DNA from: Cavenderia fasciculata
Taxonomy: Eukaryota > Evosea > Eumycetozoa > Acytosteliales > Cavenderiaceae
Direction of reading: 5' to 3'
Assembly (NCBI RefSeq): GCF_000203815.1
Contig: NW_004457736.1
Coordinates: forward strand, 1,364,001-1,428,000
Length of the DNA: 64,000 bases
How positions within the stretch are numbered: the first letter of the stretch is position 1; every line of letters starts with the position of its first letter. The notes under the pieces were generated by a model. The model searched no databases. It was given only the letters and a program-made list of their open reading frames with translations, and was not told where the DNA came from. Position numbers and translations under genes: made by a program. Below, in pieces: positions 22,739-32,294 of the stretch.

Positions 22739-24329
22739 ATGGAAGAATCAACATCTACTACTAGTACTACCTCTACTACCTCTACTAGTACAACTAATCA
22801 AAGTTCACCAGAACGTAAAGAGATTGATGCAAAGGACCAAGAGATTATAGACAATGCTATGGGTAAAGTCAAGGCTGCAAAGGCATTGTTGGATGATCAA
22901 GACTATCTTTCTGCTTGTGAACTTTTAGGTAGCAGTTTATCTGCATTGTCAGTATTTACACATACTACTATAGTAGTAGTAAACACGCTCAAGACAACAA
23001 GTGACTAATCACAGTAATTTATCATTTTACTATATATTTATAGGTCCCCAATCTATGGAGAATTAGCAATTGAATTGGCACCAATTTACATTAAATATGG
23101 TAGAGCATTGTTGTTTTCATACAAGGTAAATGAATCTGATGTATTGGGTTCGAAATTGGATAACAACAAAGAAGGTGCACAAGAGGGTGAACCTGATGAA
23201 GCAGGTGAAGATGAATTAGACAAGAAAGAAGCTGCTAGTAGCAGTGATGGTGAGGATACTAGTACTAGTACAAGTAATGCAACCACTTCAACCACTACAA
23301 CTACTGGAGAGAAAAAGGAAGAAGGTGACAAGGCAGAGACACTAGAGGTGGCATGGGACGTATTAGAGTTGGCTCGTGTCATTTATGAAAAAAATGGAAC
23401 CAAGGAATTGGAATTATCAGATGTACACATGCTTCTCGGAGATCTCAATGTCGAATTGGAAAATCATCAAGATGCTCTCGAAGAATACAATATTGCTCTT
23501 CAATTAAGAAAGAAACAAAATAAGAAAAATGATAGAGAAGTTGCTGAAGTGTAAGTTAAATAATAATAATAATAATAATAAGTTTATAATTTATTATTTA
23601 TTTATTTATTAATAATAATTATTAATTTCATTTTAGATATTATTATATTGGTATGGTTTATCAAATTAAAAATGATGCAAAGTTTGCAGAAGATAGTTAT
23701 AAAAAGGCAATTGAAATATTGACAGGTGCATTGGGTGATTTACAATCAGATCCTACCTCTACATCTGATGATATTCAAGATTTAAAGAATGTCATTGCTG
23801 ATCTTCAAATGAGAGTATGTTAAATACATTTATAAATTATTTAAAGGATATAGGATTTTAATTCTTTTTTTTTTTTTTATTCTTTTTAGTTGGATGAAGT
23901 TATACCATTAGATACATCAATGGAGAATATTCCAGCATTTTTAAAAGAGGAATTAATTAAACATTTGATTTCAACATCTGCTCCACCTGCAAACTCATCC
24001 TCCTCTACAGCTACTGTAGAAGCTCCAGCAGTACCTGAAAATAATGCACCAGTTAAAAGATTTGGAAATTTAGGAAAGGCTGCTAAAAGAGCTGCTGAAC
24101 AAAAACAACAACAACAACAACAAGAGCAATCAACCAATTCAACTAGTTCAACAACTTTAGATACTTCAACTACACAACAAGAAAAACCAAAAAGAAGATT
24201 ACAAGATTTAATGGGAGGAGAAGCACCACCCATTTCATTTTCTACTTCATCATCGAAACCATCCACTACTACTACAACAAAACCAGTTGAAGAAATTATA
24301 AAACAAGAAGAAAAAAAGAAAAAGGTTGA

Positions 24330-24333
<4 letters not shown>
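22739..24333 (+). CDS. NASP/Hif1-type histone chaperone (SHNi-TPR)
   Basis: Four exons, 22739-22947, 23044-23550, 23637-23814 and 23890-24333, give 445 residues. A TPR-like helical array is split by an acidic Glu/Asp-Ser-Thr insert (near residues 108-165), the hallmark of NASP/Hif1/Sim3 proteins, which bind H3-H4 and escort them to chromatin. Visible TPR-type pieces are KAAKALLDDQDYLSACELLG, IYGELAIELAPIYIKYGRALL, LLGDLNVELENHQDALEEYN and YYIGMVYQIKNDAKFAEDSY. The C-terminal part is low-complexity with Gln and Thr runs and basic clusters (KKKKVE end) that may act as a nuclear signal. The splice at SALS-PIYGEL is fixed by conservation. Confidence in the family is good; the ligand is inferred. 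Confidence 0.85.
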
Positions 24334-24362
<29 letters not shown>

Positions 24363-24511
24363 TATAGATAAAAGAAGAAGAAAAAGGATATATATATAAT
24401 TTTGGTTTGGGTATAGAGAAATCTAACCTAGAATATTTTATTATCTTGTTACAAATTTGTATGTATACAAGTTAAAATACAGTGATTGGTAGTACATTTG
24501 ACTATATATGT
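24334..24511. other. Short convergent spacer
   Basis: Contains a (CAA)n run right after the chaperone stop codon. It holds the 3' ends of two convergent genes. Confidence 0.5.
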
Positions 24512-24817
24512 TTAGGCATCAACGACAGCGTTGGCTTGGGTTGTTGCTTGGACAGAGGTATTTGGTACATTTATGGTGCTACTGTGATTGGCAGAGATAG
24601 TAGTAGACAAGGCAATCTTGTTGAAACCTTGACCGGTCATTGAACCTTGACCAGCATTGAAAAAGTTGTTGGATGAGGATGATGACTTTTGGAATCCGAT
24701 TTTAGAGATGGCAGCTAAGAGGAAGAAAAAAAAAGAAAAAAAAAGTAATTTGTTTGTTAGTTGGTTTGGTCAATCTTGTATGTTCAAAGCAAATAGATGC
24801 TTACAGAGGATAGACAT
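24512..24817 (-). CDS. hssA/B-like mini-protein A, 13-nt first exon
   Basis: Exon 1 is 24805-24817 (ATG TCT ATC CTC T) and exon 2 is 24512-24714, with a 90-bp intron. The product has 71 residues, beginning MSILSAISKIGFQKSSS, then Ser/Gly/Asn/Gln-rich, ending TTQANAVVDA. The MSILSAI start, the tiny first exon and the Ser/Gly-rich body match the hssA/2C/7E family of dictyostelids, which are short developmentally expressed proteins of unknown function. The Cys/Gly tail of the D. discoideum members is absent, so it is a diverged relative. A second gene with identical architecture and identical length lies 1.6 kb away (26421-26722), which supports the model. Confidence 0.68.
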
Positions 24818-26420
24818 TTTAGATTATTTGTTTGTTGTTGGGTATTATTAGTTTAGTAATTAACTTTTTAATTGTTGATTTAACTGATGATGATTAGAAT
24901 GATGATTCAAGTTCTCTTTAAATAGTTTTTTTTTGTCTCTGGATTCACGTCATCATCTCTGCCATGAAACTTTTTTGGTATCCCATCCATGCATCCATGT
25001 ATCAATCCCACCTACACCACGCTAGATTTCGAAAAACAAAGCAAATGTAAACTATTGATTTGAGGTTCAATGAATTTTTTTCTTCTAGGTCAAAGTGTCA
25101 CTGACTGACCGAGGTCAATCTACCACCCAAGGTAACTAATTTGGCTTGTCACAACTCACCTATACTGCATATTAATTCGCCAAGTGATGATGAGATTTAA
25201 TAAAACTTGAATTCAATCGAAACCAGAATTCATTAACATTTCATACAAAATGAATCAATAAATGTGGTAAGGATGAAAAGTAGCAGAAATAATCGGATGA
25301 TAGCACAGCCGATACTTCATGTATACGTGGTGTGGTACAAGTGGTGGTTGATGAGGGATAACATCCAACTATTCTACTCCTCCCCCTCACGTTCATAGGA
25401 TAGGGTAGTGACTGTCAAACGAATAATTACCCAACTTGGCATTTACGTAAATGTTGTGTACAACCTTTGTCTAAAAATGGATTGATTTTATCCCTTTGAT
25501 CCACTCATTATCACCCAAATCCCTCACTCATACACATAAATACTTTGTTGAGACAATAATTATATTCATCCAAATTAATCTATACATAGCATCATGTTTA
25601 TACATTATAATTAATCTACCCCTTATCGTCGTCGTTTATCTAATATCTTGTATGATTCTTCAAAAATGGAATCAATCATTTCAACCCTCACCAACCAACT
25701 GGGAAATAACAGTAAACCGTACCCTATTGCCACCTCTCTCATCACATTTTGAATGTCGATATCCAATTTATTTTTAACCCTGTCTATTCACTACTCTATG
25801 AATCTCCTATCCTTTTGATAAATGTAGATTCAAACAATTATTATTGGATATATCAAATAATCATCATTCGTTTTTTTAGCACAAGAGTGTTGGGGTGAGG
25901 TTAAATAAATAAATATTTTTTTTTTAATTATTTGTAGTATACTTTTTTTCAAAAATGATTTCCAAAACAGTGTCTTTTCGAAAATTTAAAAATATTAATT
26001 AATAAATCTATTTGTATATGTTTTTTAATCAACTATGAATAAAATTTGAGGGGTTAAAATTATAATCAACAACTGTCAAATATACACTGTTTTTGGTTTG
26101 AAGATCGTGATTCTGATTTTAAATCTCATTGATGACTTGATTTAGAATTTAAAAAAATAAAATTATAATCATTGATTCCCTATTTAGCCGTTGATGATGA
26201 ACCTCTCCCCCTCACCTTTTAATTTCGATTGGTCAATGGAAATATAAAAAAACAATTTTGGAAAAGAAAGAAAAGATACAAGACTATTTTTGGATTTGAA
26301 TTGATTTGAATTGAAACAATGATGTTTACATTGTTTATTAAATTAAATAATATGGAACGATATCATTTTAAAATGTTAGTTGTGATCGTTGGTGGTGGTA
26401 GTACAATGATCATATAGAGC
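24818..26420. other. Intergenic, no gene seen
   Basis: About 1.6 kb between the two hssA-like genes. An open frame at 25496-25777 has no family content. A G/T-rich stretch at 25327-25350 (GTGGTGTGGTACAAGTGGTGG) resembles the GT-rich G-boxes bound by G-box-binding factor upstream of dictyostelid developmental genes. It lies about 0.5 kb upstream of mini-gene A. This is a suggestion only. Confidence 0.45.
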
Positions 26421-26722
26421 TTAGAGTCTGACCAAAAGGTTTGTGGCAGCATCAACGTTGGCTTGGACATTGGTGTTGGTGTCAACGGTGGCATTAGCCT
26501 TGGTGGTACTGGTAACAGTGGTTCCACTAACAAAGTTCATTCCTTGCATTGAAGATGAACCCATTGACTTGAAACTTGAAGTGCTCTTTGAGACAGATGA
26601 GGTACCGAAAGATGAGATGATTGCTATTAAAAAATGAAAGAAAAATAAACATATTAAAATTAGGATTTCATTTGATTGATTATTAAAGGTTTCATTATAA
26701 TGAACATACAGAGGATAGACAT
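26421..26722 (-). CDS. hssA/B-like mini-protein B, 13-nt first exon
   Basis: Exon 1 is 26710-26722, the same 13 nt as in gene A. Exon 2 is 26421-26623, 203 nt as in gene A. The 71-residue product begins MSILSIISSFGTSSVSKS, is rich in Ser/Thr/Gly/Met, and ends NVDAATNLLVRL. Conserved with A: the MSILS-I start, Gln/Gly/Ser body, a TT-(Q/K)ANA-V-D motif and the exon structure. The C-terminus is longer and hydrophobic after that motif, where A stops. Function unknown. Family expression is developmental in D. discoideum. Confidence 0.68.
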
Positions 26723-28176
26723 TTTAGTAGTAGTTTTTTTGGTTGGTTGGATTAAATTAATTAAATTTAGATAATTGATTGATTTGATGAATTGAAATGA
26801 ACCAAATTGATGGATATTTATAGTTTTCCAAACTTCCCAAGTTTTGATAATTCTAGACGACAACGACGATATATGGGTGGATGGATGGGACGGACAGTGT
26901 ACACCTGCTACCATGATTCCAACCACAACCACCCGAGTTTGTAGTATTGACATAAATTCTAACAAATCAAAGATAGATACCCCAAAAATATAATTACGTA
27001 TTCATTAAATTAAAATATTATTAATTCATAAGATATAAATTGAAAATCAAGGAATTCAATTCAATTGATTCACCACCTCTGCATTTTGGTTTCCAAGAGT
27101 AGTAGCGATTGAATTCATTGATAAATACGATAAACAGATTTTGGTTGGTTAGGGTTAGAATGAAATAGATAAGATGTCATAAATAACTTCATCGAATCCT
27201 TTTTCCCCCATTATACATGCATGTCATCCAATAACCCTAGTCTACCCATTTATGCTTTCTCTCTTTCTGTCTATCTTTGGTCATCTCAACAATGGATAAA
27301 TTAAAAAATTAATCAAATTTGGGAAAAAAGGGATCATCGACCACTAAACTAAACTAAAATGCCCGGAATGAACTGTTTACAATCATCTAAAGATAGATTG
27401 AATGAATAAATATTAATTATTAGCTGTATGATTTTATGATATCATTTTTAATAAACCAATCTTTTTTTCCTTTTGACGTCAATTTTTGTGTGTGAGTAGA
27501 AAACAACAAATACTTTTGTTTTACCCCTTTACTTCAACGTTTCAACACACACAATAATTTCAAACTACATTTTTTGATCTAATCTACATCATCCATTATC
27601 CAACCCATTATTATAAAATATTCAATCATCTTTGATTCATAGATATCTATCTACCTAATCAAAGATTTGAAATTGGGCACACATTGATGAATACAAACAT
27701 TTAGTAAATGGTGGCGCACATTGTTCCCATTACCATTCATTACATGTTTTTTAATATTAATTGTCAGAGTTGCAATGAATGAATAATCGATCATTAATCA
27801 ATCGTTGATTATCTTCTTACTTTTTGCCCATTAAAAAAGAGATTGGATTAGTAATATGAATGATTGAATTGATTGAATATGATTCAGTAAATTATTAATA
27901 GTATTAATATTCATATTATCCTCTCGAGTACCGTACCAACCAGACCATGATTAAATTTATATTTCAAATCATAATAATTTAATTTAATTTGCCATCTTGC
28001 ATCTTCATCTTTATCTTGATTATTATTATTTTTTATACAAATATATTTGAAACTAATTTATTCCTTTTTTTTTTCAAATTTAAATAATTATTTTTAAGCA
28101 GATGGGTTTCTATAGAAATAAATAAAATATTAATAATTGATTCATCTAAATTATTTTCTTTTTCTCTCATTCTTAT
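26723..28176. other. Intergenic, no gene seen
   Basis: About 1.45 kb between mini-gene B and the 3' end of enolase. AT-rich with T-runs. No reading frame, RNA gene or repeat family was recognised. Confidence 0.5.
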
Positions 28177-29620
28177 TTACCTGAACTTTTCACCAACAAA
28201 AACGGCATCCTTGCCCAACTCTTCTTCAATTCTCAAGAGTTGATTGTATTTGGCTAATCTCTCTGAACGACATGGAGCACCAGTCTTGATTTGACCGGTT
28301 TGCAAACCAACAACGAGGTCAGCAATAAAGGTGTCTTCGGTTTCACCGGATCTGTGTGAGACCATGACACCCCAACCAGCAGATTGGGCCAACAAACAGG
28401 CTTGGATCGATTCAGTGACGGTACCGATTTGGTTGAGCTTGAGAAGGAGGGCATTGCAAGCCTTCTTGTCAATACCTTCTTGAACCTTCTTTGGGTTGGT
28501 TACCAACAAATCATCACCAACAATTTGGACATGAGTTGATGATGTCAACTTGGTGTATGATTCCCAATCATCCTAAACGCAAAACAAAAAAAAATTAATT
28601 AATTAAATTAAAAAAAGAAATATATTTGTTTGTTTGTGTGACATACTTGATCAAATGGATCTTCAATTGATACGATTGGATATTCAGCAACAAAGTCCTT
28701 GTACAATTGACCGAGAGCTTCACCAGAGATGACTTGTGAACCGTCATTGTTCTTGGTCTTAAAGTCGAGATCGTAACCCTTATCAGTCTTGAATTCAGAG
28801 GCAGCACAATCCATACCAATCTTTACCTTTCCAGTGTGACCAGCTAAACAATCAAACAAACAAAATATATGTTAGCATTCTGGCTCTATTGATTAATATT
28901 TGTTATATATATACCCTTTTCAATGGCAAGTTTAAGGAGTTCAAGACCTTCCTTGTTACTGAGGATTGGTGGAGCAAAACCACCTTCATCACCGACGTTG
29001 ACGGCATCTTGACCATAACGACCTTGGATGACACCCTTGAGACTGTGGTAGACTTCAGCACCCAAACGGACAGCTTCAGAGAAGCTCGAGGCACCAACAG
29101 GGAGGATCATAAACTCTTGCATGGCAAGACGGTTACCAGCATGCGAACCACCATTGATGACGTTGAAGGCTGGAACGGGCATGACGACCTTCTTTGGGTC
29201 CTTGCCAGCAAGAGTGGCGATGTAACGGTAGAGTGGGACACCCTTGGCGGCAGCACCAGCACGAGCGATAGCCATAGAGACACCGAGGATGGCGTTGGCA
29301 CCGAGATTACCCTTGTTTTCAGTGCCGTCGAGCTTGTTCATGAGATCGTCGAGTTCCTTTTGTTGGGTGACGTCCTTGCCGATGAGTGCTGGTGCAAGAA
29401 TCGACTTGACGTTGTTGATGGCCTTGAGAACACCCTTTCCACCATACACCTTGCTGTCCTTGTCTCTGAGTTCGACAGCTTCGTAGGCACCGGTTGATGC
29501 ACCTGATGGCACGGCAGCTCTGAACAACTGACCATTGTCTGTCACTACATCTACTTCAACGGTTGGGTTGCCTCTAGAGTCGAGGATTTGACGTGCATGA
29601 ACTGATTTAATAGTACTCAT
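28177..29620 (-). CDS. enoA: Enolase
   Basis: Three exons, 28915-29620, 28647-28843 and 28177-28572, give 432 residues, the family's normal length. It catalyses 2-phosphoglycerate to phosphoenolpyruvate in cytosolic glycolysis. Visible signatures: [24 protein letters not shown] (mobile loop 1), INGGSHAGN with the His, the metal ligands in [20 protein letters not shown] and GDDLLVTN, the catalytic Lys in [11 protein letters not shown], and [11 protein letters not shown] with SHRSGET. Codon use is more GC-rich than neighbouring genes, as expected for a highly expressed gene. It is divergent from the ankyrin-like gene across 293 bp. Confidence 0.97.
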
Positions 29621-29913
29621 TATATAATAATAATAATAATATAATTAATAAAAAATATCTATGTAATTATCTAAAAAGATGAAAAGAAAACTATGAGAGA
29701 TGATAATCATGAGGCACTAGTTACTGAACGGTGAACTTCTCACCAACATGCGAAAAAAATTTAATTTAATTTTTGTTTTTTTTTTTTTGATCATCCCACC
29801 CCTTTGTCCCAAACCACACCACATTTTAATTTAATTTATTTTCAATTTTTTTACGACTTTGAAGTAGTACTAGTTTGCAAAGATAGAGATAGGAGTAGTC
29901 GTATTATTATATA
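29621..29913. promoter_or_regulatory. Divergent promoter region, enolase/ankyrin-like
   Basis: A 293-bp spacer separates the two start codons. It includes a T-run (about 29777-29789) on the plus strand, an A-run for enolase. T-runs are common in dictyostelid promoters. Confidence 0.45.
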
Positions 29914-32241
29914 ATGCAAAATAATACGACTACAGATAAACATGTACAAATAATAGAAGTAGAAACCCTAACATTTCTAACAATATTTAAAAATCAATAT
30001 ATTAGAAATATTATATTCAATCAAATAGATCAATTACCAAAGAGCATTGGTGGTAGTTGCAACTTTGTCAAAGGAAAGGAGTTGATTGCACTTGAAGCAC
30101 CACTATCATGTTTGATTGCCAAATATGCTATGCCATGGGACTTTATTAGACACTATCTACCACCCAAGATGGACGGTGACCATTATCTGAGGACGTATGC
30201 AATCAACCAATACTGTCAACATCGAAATGCAACACTGCACACACTCAAACATCTCATAGAATGGTCACCGGAATACCAAAACAAAGATCCAGAGGTATTG
30301 AGGATAGTTTGTGATAATGGTCATTTATATATCCTTAGGTATCCTCTTTCCAAATGTACCATGTTCAAACTTTATGGGTGACAAGGCAATTAGAGATGGA
30401 AATATAGAAATGGTAGATTATTTGGTCAACCATCGTATTGCCAATATAGTTGAACATATTGGTCTAAGATTTCATTTTATTTCTCGAAACGATGCAGCTA
30501 TGGTCAAATTGTTTCTTGATTATTTCCACAACAACAAATCTAAATATAAAATAGATACACTGGCATATATATTACCATCGATAGCAGGGTATTTTGAAAT
30601 GTTCAAATCTCTCTATCAACAACTATCATTGCCACAGGCCGACTATTATCTTCAATTAGCAGTGAAAACTGCTCTAGAAGGTGGATTCCTAGACACTATC
30701 GAATTCCTCCACTCGAATAATCAACAATTCCCTGATAATCCTCTTGCTCACGTATGTATTATTTAATTAGTAATTGTAACTATTATTAACCATTATTATT
30801 ATTATTTATTATTATTTAGGCAGCAGAAAAAGGACATTTAAAAATTGTACAATTCCTAACCACTCAACGACCAACTGAAAATAGTACAACCTATTCAATG
30901 GACAATGTATGTTAATAATTTAAATTATTATTTAAAGTATCTAATCTAATATAATATCTCTGATTATTTATTTATTTATTTTTAGGCAGCTAAAAACGGA
31001 CATTTTGAAGTTGTTCAATATCTTGATCAGAACAGAACTGAGGGATGTACAACCAATGCAATGGATGAGGTAAATTGATCAATCTTTAACAATCATTATT
31101 CATGAATAGAATACTAACATTTATTTATTTAATTAATTTATTTATTTATTTTTAGGCAGCTAAAAACGGACATTTTGAAATTGTTATGTATCTTGATCAA
31201 CATAGAAGTGAGGGATGCACAACCAATGCAATGGATAATGCATCATTGAATGGTCATCTTTCTATAGTAGAGTACCTAGATCAACACCGATCAGAAGGAT
31301 GTACACAAAAAGCATTAAATAATGCATCGGAGAACGGACACCTTCCTATTGTCAAATACCTTTGTCAACATAGATCTGAAGGAGATATTCGAAGTGCGAG
31401 AAACATTTCTAAAACAAAGGTTGATGCAAGTCTCTTTCATTACCTTTGTCAAGAGATTCAAAAACGAGAAGGTACAACTATTGCAGACTTTGCTAATAGT
31501 TATCAAGAGTTTATGAATAACTTGGTTTTTTCTGGACAAGTAGATGGTCTCAAATATTGTTATGCCAACACACCATTTAGATGCAAAGTAAAGGATTTAC
31601 AAGATGCTTTGCAATACAACTATCGGGAGGCTGCACAATTTATTTTGGACCGTGGAATAGAGTTGAATGAAAATGACCGAGTCAATTTAATTGGTTATGC
31701 AGCTTTGGGAGGTTACTTGGATCTAGTCAAGCTTTATCACAGTGGTTGCAATGATCGAAACAGTTGTACAAAGACTGGTATCGATTATGCAGCACAGAGA
31801 GGTCATTTATCGATTGTTGAATACCTCCATTTCAACTGCCGACATGGAGGTGGGTGCACAACAGAGGCAATGAATCGAGCTGCACAGTATGGTAAATTAT
31901 CGGTTGTACAATTTCTCGATACCCATCGCACTGAAGGGTGCACGCCGAGTGCCATGAACTTTGCAAGTGAAAGTGGCCAACTAGCAGTTGTCAAATACCT
32001 TCATCGAGTTGGAAAGAAATGTACTGTCGATGCAATGACCAAAGCACAAGTATATCGAAAATTTGAAGTCATATCATTCCTCCACTACAATCGAACCGAA
32101 GGTTGTGTCAAAAGAGTAAAACAATCAGACTGTGTTGAAATTATGCAATTCCTCGTTCATCATAAAAGAGTTGTCAATTATCCAGAAGATTTATTATTTT
32201 ATGATTGGGAAATTGAACAAAAAAGAAGAAATCAATACTAG
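29914..32241 (+). pseudogene. Ankyrin-like repeat gene with a frame break
   Basis: Paralog of the intact gene at 47467-49666. Exons: 29914-30751 (broken), 30820-30906, 30986-31069 and 31156-32241. The N-terminal domain (LPKSIGGSCNFVKGKELI, PWDFIRHYLPPK) matches the paralog, and many ankyrin-like repeats of the form A-NGHL-IV-YL--HRSEGCTT-AMD follow. Near 30340-30350 the frame shifts. The sequence before (NGHLYILRY) and after (PNVPCSNFMGDKAIRDGN) both align with the paralog, where about ten more bases lie between, so a small deletion broke the frame. A 55-bp intron (30339-30393) would also bridge the frames but would remove homologous coding sequence. Downstream exons remain open, so decay is recent. 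Confidence 0.65.
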
Positions 32242-32294
32242 GTAGAAATAATAATAAATTGGAAATTAGACAAAAAGAGGGGAGATTTATTTAT

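Noticed and set aside
25496-25777. 93-codon plus-strand open frame
   Set aside because: Hydrophobic AT-driven content, no family motif, no leader or conserved context.
30339-30393. 55-bp intron in the ankyrin-like gene
   Set aside because: It would restore the frame, but its second half still aligns with coding sequence of the paralog and it lacks a T-rich acceptor. A small deletion explains it better.
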